Shown here: piece by piece, positions 1 through 7,887 of the stretch
How positions within the stretch are numbered: the first letter of the stretch is position 1
Layout of the letters: every line of letters begins with the position of its first letter
DNA from: a virus
Direction: 5' to 3' (one strand)
IMG/VR virus record: IMGVR_UViG_3300006916_000075
Coordinates: 1 to 48,358 of that record
DNA length: 48,358 nucleotides
The notes under the pieces: model-generated
Database searches by the model: none
The model's input: only the letters and a program-made list of their open reading frames with translations
Told to the model about the DNA's origin: nothing
Made by a program: the position numbers and the translations under genes

Positions 1-2398
1 CAAACATGCCACCTATTGCACTACCAATCACATTACCTGCGGCCATACCTATAGCACCACCTAATGGTCCTAAGAAAAATCCTAATGCTCCGAGGCCTCC
101 ACCAACTAGTCCGCCAATGTTACTGCCTGTTGCTCCACCGTCTGTACCAGCAACTACATCATAACCATCTTTGGCAACCATAACACCTGACAATACTGCA
201 CCGCCTCTAACTAAATTTGTAGGATTAAGAAATTTACTGGCACCTTTTGGTGCTCCAGGACTTGGAGGACCCACAAATGGTACTCCTCCTGCACCAGTAG
301 TCATCATGCCCAGCCTTGCCATAAGGCCGGCCCATGACGTAGTCATCCAGGTTGAAAACCCTGTCCACCAGGTGGTCATTCCAGCACTTAAGGCCATAGA
401 CGCTGTAGGCATCATTCGGCCAAAGAAAGACAGTATCATTCCTGACGCACTGGTTATTAATGCACTTACTACTGCCTTAGCGGCAAATAATCCTATTATG
501 GAAATGGCCAAAACACCAGTAGATTCCGAAAACAACATACCTAAACCTTTTGCCAGTGCTATCCCTATAATTTTTAGAGCTTGGACTCCCACAAAGGCAA
601 TAGTATCGGCCGCATAATTTATAATGCCCTTTCCAATTTGTAATTGATTATCTTTGTCTAAAAATCCGTTTAGTATATTTTCTAAATATGTGTTAAAGTT
701 TTTTCCAAACGTAGCAATGCTGTCAATAACTTTAGTCAGTCCTTCTTCAAAATTGCCGCCACCGAGTTTTTCTAGAAATTCACCTAATGTATTACCAATA
801 TCCATTCCTATTTTTTGTATAACTCCACCAAATCTTTTAAGAAGGTCGTTTACTTGACCCTGATTCTTAAAAAAGTCAGTAAATGATTTAGAAAGTCCTG
901 TTACGATACCTAACTGAAGTGTTCCTGCTGTTGCTGACAATTTTTTAATTATATTTTGAACACCAGTTAATGCCTTTTGAACATCATCATATCTGTCCTT
1001 GGTATCTAATCCCAAAGTTTGCATTTGTTGTTGTATGTTTTGCTGAGCATTAATGGCACTTTGTGATGAATTAATATAAGCCTGTGCCATGTTTTGTAAA
1101 TCTCCACCTACATCACTGGCTAATAAACTTAAAAATTTGGTTGGATCAGATGTACTGAACTCGCTTAATATATCGTTTAATATAGACGGAACCTCATCTA
1201 GAGAAAATGCCCCGTCTCTTAACCTCATAGCAATATTAACAAATTCTTCTCTTAATCCACTGTCTATGGTGCCTAGTTGATTTAAGAAATTACTAGCACC
1301 AGAGGCGCCTACAGTTGCTACTTCTAAAATTCCCTGTATAAAATTATCATCTACTTCTGCCCCTTGTAGGCCGCCAACTAAATTTTCAATTGCCGCTTGA
1401 ACTTCTGGTCCTCTGGAACCAAAATTTCTGATCAAACTAGTAATACCTGCATTGCCTTCAAGCAGATTTCTTGAACTCTGTCTTAGTTCATCCGTACTAA
1501 TACCCAATGCTGTAGAGAATAACCTTAAATTTTGAATAGATCTAAAAGACAGGTCTGCATTTCTGGCTTCATTAAATTGGTTACGAGTTAATGTCCTGGC
1601 TCTAAAATCCAGATCTTCCTGGAACAATTGAGTAGCATCATCCAATGTTACACCAAGATCTTGCCCGTAATTTGTTAATTCTAAAAACTGTTTGTTTAAA
1701 TCAGTAAGACCTTTTTGTCCTAATACTGATGCTGTTCTACTAAAAGTTGACAATGTAGTTGTAGCCTGATCAACTGTTATACCCATTCTGGTAAATGCCT
1801 GAATAGTTTGCAGAGTTGTTTGATTACTTTTTCCAGTTGTATCACCAAATGCCTGACCTACGTCTGTTAAACTTTTTAGAGCCTCTCCTGTGTTACCAAC
1901 ACTGGCTACAAGATAGCCACCAGTAATAGTACCAAATGACACTAACGATTTAAACACAAAGTCAAATGCATTTAGTGTAAAGATCATGTCTTTACTAAAC
2001 TGAGCTGTCATTCTGCCTAATGCATTTTTTTCTTGTGCTATACGTTTGTTTAAATCATCTAGGTTTTCTTGGGATTGGCCCAGTTTTTCTGTTGCACCTT
2101 TTGTTGCCTCTCCAAAAGTTTCTAATTCTTCATTTACCTCTTTGGTTTTGGTCTCAGTTGTATCCTTGCTGTCTTCAATAGTTTCTATTAAGTCTTTAAC
2201 TGCATCAGATAATTCACCATTATCCATTTTTTTAGCAACTGCTACAAGATATTTGTCTAGGTTTGTTTTTAATGCCTGATTGTTTTTTAATAGATCCTGC
2301 AGAGTGCTATCCATTGCCAGAGGTGGTATAAAAACTGAACCTCTTCCACTACCGTCCTCAGGAAGTTCAAATTCTATTCTTTTATCTTTGTCAGCCAA
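1..2398 (-). CDS. Tail tape-measure-like protein (partial, C-terminus beyond left edge)
   Basis: An open frame runs on the minus strand from a TTG at 2398 to the window edge, about 799 residues without a stop. TTG is chosen because a GGAG ribosome site lies seven bases upstream and the frame is closed by TAA just before it. The N-terminal 120 residues are charged and coiled-coil-like. The middle is helical and rich in Gln, Asn and Ser. From about residue 600 come hydrophobic helices, and the visible end is Gly/Ala-rich with many GxxxG spacings, as in tape-measure proteins that insert into the host membrane. Established: T4 uses gp29 (590 residues) as tape measure. Inference: this larger protein sets tail length here; clear gp29 similarity cannot be shown by eye. 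It diverges from gp26, and a late promoter lies 65 bases upstream. Confidence 0.65.
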   Translation of the reverse strand, partial: MADKDKRIEFELPEDGSGRGSVFIPPLAMDSTLQDLLKNNQALKTNLDKYLVAVAKKMDNGELSDAVKDLIETIEDSKDTTETKTKEVNEELETFGEATKGATEKLGQSQENLDDLNKRIAQEKNALGRMTAQFSKDMIFTLNAFDFVFKSLVSFGTITGGYLVASVGNTGEALKSLTDVGQAFGDTTGKSNQTTLQTIQAFTRMGITVDQATTTLSTFSRTASVLGQKGLTDLNKQFLELTNYGQDLGVTLDDATQLFQEDLDFRARTLTRNQFNEARNADLSFRSIQNLRLFSTALGISTDELRQSSRNLLEGNAGITSLIRNFGSRGPEVQAAIENLVGGLQGAEVDDNFIQGILEVATVGASGASNFLNQLGTIDSGLREEFVNIAMRLRDGAFSLDEVPSILNDILSEFSTSDPTKFLSLLASDVGGDLQNMAQAYINSSQSAINAQQNIQQQMQTLGLDTKDRYDDVQKALTGVQNIIKKLSATAGTLQLGIVTGLSKSFTDFFKNQGQVNDLLKRFGGVIQKIGMDIGNTLGEFLEKLGGGNFEEGLTKVIDSIATFGKNFNTYLENILNGFLDKDNQLQIGKGIINYAADTIAFVGVQALKIIGIALAKGLGMLFSESTGVLAISIIGLFAAKAVVSALITSASGMILSFFGRMMPTASMALSAGMTTWWTGFSTWMTTSWAGLMARLGMMTTGAGGVPFVGPPSPGAPKGASKFLNPTNLVRGGAVLSGVMVAKDGYDVVAGTDGGATGSNIGGLVGGGLGALGFFLGPLGGAIGMAAGNVIGSAIGGMF

Positions 2399-2430
2399 CC
2401 GGTTTCTCCATTAAGTGCGTATTTTATGGT

Positions 2431-2438
2431 GATAAATA
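2431..2438 (+). promoter_or_regulatory. Late promoter for gp26
   Basis: GATAAATA on the plus strand, matching the late elements before the tube-cap, gp25, 40943 and 43504 genes. The predicted start is near 2444, with ATG at 2495 and a ribosome site ACAGGAG in between. Confidence 0.65.
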
Positions 2439-2462
2439 TTATCTGATAAATCACTTATAACA

Positions 2463-2470
2463 TATTTATC
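2463..2470 (-). promoter_or_regulatory. Late promoter for the tape-measure-like gene
   Basis: The minus strand reads GATAAATA, one base from the T4 late element TATAAATA. By the T4 rule (element at -13 to -6) transcription would start near 2457, leaving a leader of about 59 bases before the TTG at 2398. It forms one arm of a 10-bp inverted repeat with the plus-strand promoter at 2431. Confidence 0.6.
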
Positions 2471-2494
2471 ATTTTAATTAACAGGAGTTTTAAT

Positions 2495-3376
2495 ATGTCC
2501 AATACAAATAACCCTCTAGTAGGTCACTTTAGGACACCAAAAATATATTCTAGTTTACCTTCAAACGGAGTATTTTATGACGAAAGCATTATAGATATGC
2601 CTTCAACCAATGAACTACCTATATATCCAATGACTGCAAAAGATGAAATCATGATGAAAAATCCTGATGCATTGTTAAATGGAGAAGCAGTTGCACAAGT
2701 TATTCAAAGTTGTGTACCCAATGTCAAGCAACCCAGAAAATTAATTGCTAATGATGTAGATGCACTTTTAGTTGCTATCCAAGGTGCAACTTTTGGAGAC
2801 GAGTTAGATGTTAATGCATCATGTACTCAGTGTGGAGAACAAGCAAGTGCTATTATCAGTGTTGAAGTTGTTCTTTCAAATATGGAACCTATAGACAGTA
2901 AATATGAATTCAGCACAGAAAATGGTCTTTTAATTACTATGAGACCTTTTAGTTATGAAACTTCTGTAAAAGCCGGTGTGGCAAATTTTAGAAGTGAAAG
3001 AAGTTTGCAGAGCATTGCAGAAATCTCAGATGAGGTAGAAAAGTTAAGAGCTTTTAATAGTAATTTTATAGAACTTGCAAATCTTAATTTTGATATACTT
3101 GTTGATTCCATAAGTTCTATTATTATACCAGCAACCAAAGAAAGCGAGGCTATTGTTGTTACTGAATATGCACACATAAAAGAATTTTTAGAAAACTGTG
3201 ATGCAAGTATTGGAAAAGAGTTGGAAAAATTTATTACAGAAATGGGTAATAAAGGTGTGCAAAAAACAATGCAAATGACATGTGAGCCCTGTAGTGAAAA
3301 ATTACCAGAAGGAGAAGAGTTTACATTTGAAAGTATTGTAAACTTTAATACAGTAAATTTTTTCACGGCTTCCTAG
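2495..3376 (+). CDS. 26: T4 gp26-like baseplate hub assembly protein
   Basis: A 293-residue protein of the T4 baseplate gp26 family type, which acts in assembly of the central hub of the baseplate. Supporting traits are the N-terminal proline-rich stretch leading to a YPMTAKDE-like motif, the NDVDALL segment, and two CxxC pairs (Cys110/113 and Cys263/266) that could form a four-cysteine zinc ribbon. It is longer than T4 gp26 (208 residues). The start has a good ribosome site (ACAGGAG) and a late promoter. The gene ends in an A-AAT-TTT-TTC stretch followed by a stable stem, in phase for a -1 frameshift into the frame that continues to 3597. The frameshifted product would be 367 residues. Family assignment is by motif recall, not alignment. 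Confidence 0.8.
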   Translation: MSNTNNPLVGHFRTPKIYSSLPSNGVFYDESIIDMPSTNELPIYPMTAKDEIMMKNPDALLNGEAVAQVIQSCVPNVKQPRKLIANDVDALLVAIQGATFGDELDVNASCTQCGEQASAIISVEVVLSNMEPIDSKYEFSTENGLLITMRPFSYETSVKAGVANFRSERSLQSIAEISDEVEKLRAFNSNFIELANLNFDILVDSISSIIIPATKESEAIVVTEYAHIKEFLENCDASIGKELEKFITEMGNKGVQKTMQMTCEPCSEKLPEGEEFTFESIVNFNTVNFFTAS

Positions 3377-3418
3377 CTCGTGCAGAGCCTGAGGAGGTAG
3401 TGGCATACCTTAGGAAGC
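3353..3418 (+). promoter_or_regulatory. Candidate programmed -1 frameshift site
   Basis: In the gp26 frame the codons are GTA AAT TTT TTC ACG GCT TCC TAG. Two slippery heptamers of the X-XXY-YYZ form overlap: A-AAT-TTT at 3355-3361 and T-TTT-TTC at 3358-3364. Six bases after the first begins an 8-bp stem, GCTTCCTA (3368-3375) with TAGGAAGC (3411-3418), whose loop holds a smaller hairpin GCTC/GAGC (3376-3388). A slip at either heptamer gives the same protein, continuing FFHGFLARAEPEEVVAYL into the next frame. Not experimentally shown. Confidence 0.6.
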
Positions 3419-3597
3419 TCAATGAAGATTCAGATGCCATTAACAAAGAAGTAACCGAAATGGTTATCTATGCACAAGGTAGTCTGAGTTTTGCAGACGT
3501 TTGGACTATGAGTTTACCTCAAAGGCAATTAGTAGCAAAAACTATCAATAATTATTTTAAAGCAAAAGCAGGTAAACCAGTATCAGAAGATATGTAA
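3400..3597 (+). CDS. gp51-position reading frame, probable -1 frameshift extension of gp26
   Basis: Read as a separate gene this starts with GTG at 3400 and gives 65 residues. The only ribosome site, GAGGAGG at 3391-3397, sits two bases from the GTG, too close for normal initiation. The frame is open further upstream and overlaps the end of gp26 in the -1 frame, so it is better explained as the C-terminal part of a gp26 fusion of 367 residues. The sequence is helical and amphipathic, with a segment ending SLPQRQLVAKTINNYFKAK. Its position next to gp26 recalls T4 gene 51 (hub assembly catalyst, 249 residues), but it is much shorter and I see no sequence proof of homology. Its stop overlaps the next ATG (TAATG). 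Confidence 0.6.
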   Translation: MAYLRKLNEDSDAINKEVTEMVIYAQGSLSFADVWTMSLPQRQLVAKTINNYFKAKAGKPVSEDM

Positions 3598-4019
3598 TGA
3601 GTTGGTATTATAAAGACAAAGAAATATCAGAACTTCCAGATGATTGTGAGGCGTTTGTATATTTAATTACAAACCTTACAAACGACATGAAATATGTTGG
3701 AAAAAAATTAGCAAAATTCAAAACAACCAAACCTCCATTAAAAGGCAGAAAAAATAAAAGACGTGGCACAAAAGAAAGCGACTGGCGTACTTATTGGGGG
3801 AGTAGCGATCATTTAAACAACGATGTAATAGAATTAGGAGAAGAAAATTTCCGTAGAGAAATATTATATTTTTGTCCTACAAGAGGAGTTGCAAGTTACT
3901 TGGAAGCCAGAGAGCAATTCGAAAGGCGAGTACTTGAAACAGATGATTATTATAATGGAATTATCAACGTAAGGGTTGGTGGTTCTAAAATCCTTAAAGA
4001 GACCTTAAAAGACTACTAA
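3597..4019 (+). CDS. GIY-YIG endonuclease (phage homing-endonuclease type)
   Basis: 140 residues. The N-terminus carries a degenerate GIY-YIG signature: VYL at residues 21-23 and YVG at 33-35, a basic loop (about 38-58), then YWGSS at 66-70 and a GEENFRREIL helix (81-90). An EAREQFERRVL helix from about 103 probably supplies the catalytic Glu. The end, YYNGIINVRVGG, is typical of phage Hef-like endonucleases. Such enzymes cut DNA at specific sites and often spread with their own gene. The ATG overlaps the stop of the upstream frame, so it is translated with the hub genes and is not inside a visible intron. A 500-base non-coding, G+C-rich stretch follows directly. The target site is unknown. 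Confidence 0.75.
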   Translation: MSWYYKDKEISELPDDCEAFVYLITNLTNDMKYVGKKLAKFKTTKPPLKGRKNKRRGTKESDWRTYWGSSDHLNNDVIELGEENFRREILYFCPTRGVASYLEAREQFERRVLETDDYYNGIINVRVGGSKILKETLKDY

Positions 4020-4516
4020 GTAGGTGTGTTAAGACGAAAGTTAGAACACAATTCACATCAAGGCACAAACACAGGCAATACATAGGACTATACACCGGCC
4101 CCAACAGAGGCAAATTAAATCTGGCTCCTTGACAATCCGGCAATGGCAACACCCGGTGCGAGATACTGGAGATGTATAGCGGCAAATGAGATACAAACAC
4201 GACAAACAGTATTAAACGATTCAGGCTCTGAGAACAAGCAACCTGAGAATCAGTATAACTAAACTCATCTAGGTTATACAGGTTTCCGTGGGACACCAGT
4301 GACGGTAGTGTATGAGGAGTAAAGGCCCACCGCTTCTTAACAGCACCCGAGATTGAGATGATGAAGACTTCACATGATGACATCATTGTTCACCTGTAAC
4401 AGGTGAATTATGACTCCAACTTACATGATAACGGCTTTAAAAAAAAATTACAAACAAATGAAAGAGTTGAGTGAAACGAAACGATTGAATGTAGTTTGTA
4501 AAGACACGAAGTGTCT
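4020..4516 (+). ncRNA. Candidate structured non-coding RNA, family not recognised
   Basis: No credible gene lies here; the short frames on both strands look like chance. By hand count 4081-4380 is 46% G+C, against about one third around it. Perfect inverted repeats include TGTGTT/AACACA (4025-4030, 4045-4050) closing an inner helix with a GAAA tetraloop, TCAGG/CCTGA (4221-4225, 4242-4246), GTATAAC/GTTATAC (4253-4259, 4273-4279), GTGGG/CCCAC (4288-4292, 4326-4330), ATGATG/CATCAT (4358-4363, 4381-4386), TTCACCTG/CAGGTGAA (4389-4396, 4400-4407) and TTACAAAC/GTTTGTAA (4448-4455, 4494-4501). The GNRA loop and G-U pairs favour the plus strand. I could not match it to tmRNA, RNase P RNA, a tRNA or a group I intron core. 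Ends are approximate. Confidence 0.5.
4502..4516 (-). terminator. Hairpin terminator after the sulfotransferase gene
   Basis: A perfect 6-bp stem AGACAC/GTGTCT starts right after the minus-strand stop at 4518. The minus-strand loop is TTC inside C-G, similar to the UUCG-type terminators common in T4. The following T tract is weak (TTTAC), so it may be a processing hairpin, or the 3' end of the plus-strand RNA candidate. Confidence 0.45.
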
Positions 4517-4517
4517 G

Positions 4518-5099
4518 TTAAGTTTTAAACAATTCAGTAATATTAAAATCTTGAATAATTGGTTCGCTAGACCATTTAATAGGTCTTATATACTTTTCGT
4601 TAGTATCGGTATGAAAAGGTAATTCAGAAAAATCTATTAATTTACACTCAAACTTTTTAAAGTATTCTGACAAATGCATATAACCATCTTTCAGATGCCA
4701 TGTCCAATAGTCAAATTTATTCTGGTCAAGTGTTAGTGTTTCCGGCTTTTGTGGTGAACCATCCCAGACACCAGTTTCCTGTGCTATATAAAAACTTTTA
4801 ATTTGACTGTGAAAATCGTTGCGGGTCAAAATATGGATTTCATCAGCCAGTTTAAATAAATTGTGTTCTAAAAATCCTGCTCTGATAAAATTATTACGGA
4901 TATTTTTAATGTGCCAGGGAAAACATTTAAACACTACATCCGGATTGTCTGTCAGATATTCTAACTTTTGATTTTGATCTAATAAATTATATTCATATTT
5001 GCCAAAATACTCATCCAGATTTTCCAGCGAATGCTGTTTTGCTAGATATTCACAGTACCAGGTACTACCTGTTCTGGGAGTGGTAAGAATTAAAATCAT
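4518..5099 (-). CDS. Sulfotransferase-family protein
   Basis: 193 residues. The N-terminus is a hydrophobic strand followed by PRTGSTW (residues 8-14), the 5'-phosphosulfate loop of PAPS-dependent sulfotransferases. A second conserved element, the 3'-phosphate region, is plausible around the ILTRNDFHSQIKS segment, where Arg and Ser follow a hydrophobic strand. The protein is shorter than most carbohydrate sulfotransferases, so it may be a minimal domain. The ATG overlaps the gp46 stop (TGATG), making it the last gene of the gp55-gp47-gp46 operon. The acceptor is unknown; sugar or lipid of the host surface, or a virion glycan, are guesses. A hairpin terminator follows. Confidence 0.7.
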   Translation of the reverse strand: MILILTTPRTGSTWYCEYLAKQHSLENLDEYFGKYEYNLLDQNQKLEYLTDNPDVVFKCFPWHIKNIRNNFIRAGFLEHNLFKLADEIHILTRNDFHSQIKSFYIAQETGVWDGSPQKPETLTLDQNKFDYWTWHLKDGYMHLSEYFKKFECKLIDFSELPFHTDTNEKYIRPIKWSSEPIIQDFNITELFKT

Positions 5100-6865
5100 C
5101 AGTTGACATAGTCTGTGTCTGTGTTATAAGCCGTAAAGCCTCCTTCTTTAACAACTGTTAATACGTTGTTTACACGACCAACTAATTCCTCTTTGTGTGA
5201 TATCAGCATGATGTTTTTACCTTGTTCACGATGCATTTTTTTCAGTATCGCCAAAGCATTTTCCACACCCATGGTATCCATTCCGGAATCCACAAGTTCA
5301 TCAATGCAGAGCAAGTTCATGGGCCTGTTTAAACTTTCATACATGTCTCTGAATGCCCAACTTAAACCAAGTATAAGTCTGTTACGTTCACCTCTACTCA
5401 AATTATCAAAGTCTAAATCTCTGCCATACTCTGTAATCTCTACACTTAGATCACTGCTAAATTTAACATCATGTGGTAAGCCTAATTTTTCCAGATAATA
5501 TGCTAGTCTGTGATTTAAATAGGCTATGTTTTGATCAATAATTTTCTTTCTGATAAAACTGTCTTTGCTTGTGAGCAATTTGTATAAAAAGTCCTGATGC
5601 TCTTGCAGATATGTGAGCTCATTCATGGTCTCAAAACTGATTTCCTGAATACCTGTAGTTTGTAAACCTTCAATTTGTTCAATATAAGGATTATCTTCCT
5701 GAGCCTTTTCTTCCAGTTGGGACATCATGGATTCCAGATTGTGTTTGTGTTGTAAAGCATCTGCCAGATTGCTATAAGCAGTATCTGGTTCTTGCGGTAA
5801 TTCACCAAACTCAGATAATTTACCTTCCAGTTCTTGCACTCTGGTATACAGTTCATCATAGTATGTTTGCTCAGTGTCTATTTTGTCTTTTAATTCTTCT
5901 GTATAATCTTCGTGTGTTTCCAGATGTGCTGTATCTTGCCCACAAGCAGGACAAACACCCTCTTTGGCACTTTCTAAATTGCTTTTAAGTTCATCAATTT
6001 TTTCCATACTTCTCTTTAGTGAAACCGATGTTCTGCTTAATTCAGATTCTGTGGTGGATTTCAGTTGAAGTTGATCTTTGAGGGTAGATTTTATTTTGTG
6101 ATTGTCTAATTCATCATCAATATTAATAGTTTCTAGTTTTACAATAGCATTGCCAAGTTCTTGTATTTTGGTATTTTTATTGGCTTCCCAAGCCTTACTG
6201 CGACTTTCTATCTCTTTGATATTTTTTTCTATACGTTTATTGCTTTCTTCCACAGCATTTATGCGTATTTCTTCCTCTTTAATTGATTCTTTAGTGTTTT
6301 TTTGTCTTTCTTTTAACACTTCTGCTTTACGTGATAACTCAGTTATACCCAGTAATTGCTCTATCATGTCCCTTTGATCATTGTTTTTCATGCTCAGGAA
6401 AGGCTCGGTATAAGTGTTTAGTGCAATCAAATGCTTAAACATATTATGAGGAAAACCAATAATTTTTTCTATTTCTTTCTGTGTTTCTCTGCTGTCGCCT
6501 TGTTGTTCATTATCTAATGCATCTTGGCCATCTATAGAAAATTTAAGTATATTAGGACGTCTGCCACGTTCTATTCTGTATTGTTTTCCTTTAATTTCAA
6601 ACTCCACAGTAACAATCATGCCTTTACCGTTTGTTTTGTTTATTAGGTTGTCTTTGCGAATATTTGTTAAGGCATCTCCATAAAGAGCATAACTGAGAGC
6701 ATTTATTATAGTAGTTTTACCTGTACCATTCCTGCTACCATCTCCTCCCATATCCAGGTTATGTCCTAGCACAAGAGTAAGTTGACAGTTGTCAAAATTG
6801 ACTGCCTGTGTGTTGTTGCCAACACTCATAAAATTCTTTGCTGATACGTTTTTAATTTTTAACAC
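5099..6865 (-). CDS. 46: Recombination endonuclease subunit gp46 (Rad50/SbcC-like ATPase)
   Basis: 588 residues, close to T4 gp46. It is the SMC-like ATPase that works with gp47 to resect DNA ends for recombination-dependent replication. Visible parts are Walker A (GTGKTT, about residues 47-52), a long coiled coil interrupted near residue 305 by the zinc hook CPAC, the ABC signature LSRGERNRL near residue 488, and Walker B (LLCIDE) followed by a D-loop-like segment. The start is GTG, overlapping the gp47 stop (TAGTG), so the two are translationally coupled as expected for a 2:2 complex. All key motifs look intact. Confidence 0.95.
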   Translation of the reverse strand: MLKIKNVSAKNFMSVGNNTQAVNFDNCQLTLVLGHNLDMGGDGSRNGTGKTTIINALSYALYGDALTNIRKDNLINKTNGKGMIVTVEFEIKGKQYRIERGRRPNILKFSIDGQDALDNEQQGDSRETQKEIEKIIGFPHNMFKHLIALNTYTEPFLSMKNNDQRDMIEQLLGITELSRKAEVLKERQKNTKESIKEEEIRINAVEESNKRIEKNIKEIESRSKAWEANKNTKIQELGNAIVKLETINIDDELDNHKIKSTLKDQLQLKSTTESELSRTSVSLKRSMEKIDELKSNLESAKEGVCPACGQDTAHLETHEDYTEELKDKIDTEQTYYDELYTRVQELEGKLSEFGELPQEPDTAYSNLADALQHKHNLESMMSQLEEKAQEDNPYIEQIEGLQTTGIQEISFETMNELTYLQEHQDFLYKLLTSKDSFIRKKIIDQNIAYLNHRLAYYLEKLGLPHDVKFSSDLSVEITEYGRDLDFDNLSRGERNRLILGLSWAFRDMYESLNRPMNLLCIDELVDSGMDTMGVENALAILKKMHREQGKNIMLISHKEELVGRVNNVLTVVKEGGFTAYNTDTDYVN

Positions 6866-7881
6866 TATTCGATCTCTATGCTATTGTAAATGTTTATTAA
6901 TTTTTCTTTTTCAACTGTTTTACTTTCTATAGTTTCTAATTGCTGTATAACTATTTGATCAACACTTTCAAAACTTATTTCTCCGCCTTCAAATTCTTCT
7001 TCTTCCTTTACAGGTAATAATTGAAGTTCACGGACTTTATATTGTTCTGCAAACTTTTCTCTAATAAAATTTGCTTCTTCATAACTAATGCTGATGTCCA
7101 ATTTAACTCTAGCATAAGTATATTCGTCTAATAAATTTTGGTGATCGTCCAATAACTGTTTTAGTGTAAAAACTCTGTACTTAGGGCACTCAGTCCAGTT
7201 TACATATTGAGGTTCTTCTCCCCATGTTAGGAACATTGCACCACGTTGGTCATCGTCCACATCTGCGTAATTATGTGGGAAAGCATTTCCTATATAATGT
7301 ATATTATTTTTATATTGACGTTTATGGAAATGACCACTAAACACATATTCAGGACCACTCAACATTTTGTCGTTTATACCGCCGTGGTCTGGCATCTCTA
7401 CCATTGCATTCATTTTAAAATAAGGTAATTCAAAATGCCCAAACATATATTTGACATCCATCTTTGCTACTTGTTTGTGTTCATCTCCCACTAGCCAAGG
7501 TATAATAGCAACATCATCTTGTACAAAATGTTCATCTACCATAACAAAGTTAGATAGGTCTCTTGCATATTCAATACTGTTTAAATCACGTTTTTCTCTG
7601 TAATATAAATCGTGATTGCCTGTTATAAAGTAAACAGTTTCAAATGCTTCATTTATTTTTTTAAGATCTCTGATGGTTGCATTCATCGTGGCAACATTGA
7701 CACTTGCTCTGTGATGATGCCAGTCACCAAGAAATATACAAGTTTCTGCATTTCTGGCTTTTGCTTCAGCAATAAACCAATCCACATATCTGTGACAATC
7801 TTCTAAATGTAAACGGCTGTTTTGCTTTAATCCGTAATGAATATCAGTGAAACATGCCGCTGTTTTAAACAGTTGGGACAT
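6865..7881 (-). CDS. 47: Recombination endonuclease subunit gp47 (Mre11/SbcD-like nuclease)
   Basis: 338 residues, like T4 gp47. It is the metal-dependent phosphoesterase partner of gp46. The metal-binding motifs occur in the usual order: DIH at residues 13-15, GDWHH at 52-56, GNHD at 88-91, GHFE at 148-151 and GHFH at 183-186. The C-terminal third is acidic and helical and would contact the gp46 coiled coil. The gene lies seven bases downstream of gp55 and overlaps gp46 by one base, in the order gp55-gp47-gp46 that is conserved in marine T4-like phages. Transcription is most likely from the promoter upstream of gp55. Confidence 0.95.
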   Translation of the reverse strand: MSQLFKTAACFTDIHYGLKQNSRLHLEDCHRYVDWFIAEAKARNAETCIFLGDWHHHRASVNVATMNATIRDLKKINEAFETVYFITGNHDLYYREKRDLNSIEYARDLSNFVMVDEHFVQDDVAIIPWLVGDEHKQVAKMDVKYMFGHFELPYFKMNAMVEMPDHGGINDKMLSGPEYVFSGHFHKRQYKNNIHYIGNAFPHNYADVDDDQRGAMFLTWGEEPQYVNWTECPKYRVFTLKQLLDDHQNLLDEYTYARVKLDISISYEEANFIREKFAEQYKVRELQLLPVKEEEEFEGGEISFESVDQIVIQQLETIESKTVEKEKLINIYNSIEIE

Positions 7882-7887
7882 ATTTAA

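Noticed and set aside
171-1280. Plus-strand frames in the first 2.4 kb
   Set aside because: They lie opposite the continuous minus-strand tape-measure-like frame, which has a ribosome site, a late promoter and a coherent protein.
4129-4134. TTGACA in the RNA candidate as a promoter -35
   Set aside because: No -10-like hexamer lies at 15-19 bases downstream.
3994-4386. 130-residue minus-strand frame across the non-coding region
   Set aside because: Composition is not protein-like, it overlaps the end of the endonuclease gene, and no start signal is present; the inverted repeats explain the region better.
4020-4516. tmRNA, RNase P RNA, hammerhead or group I intron
   Set aside because: No tRNA-like ends or tag frame, no RNase P core motifs, no CTGATGA element, and no recognisable P/Q/R/S intron core. 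The endonuclease gene is coupled to upstream genes rather than lying inside the element.
4410-4622. 70-residue plus-strand frame starting at 4410
   Set aside because: Its second half is antisense to the end of the sulfotransferase gene, it has no ribosome site, and it crosses two stable inverted repeats of the RNA candidate.
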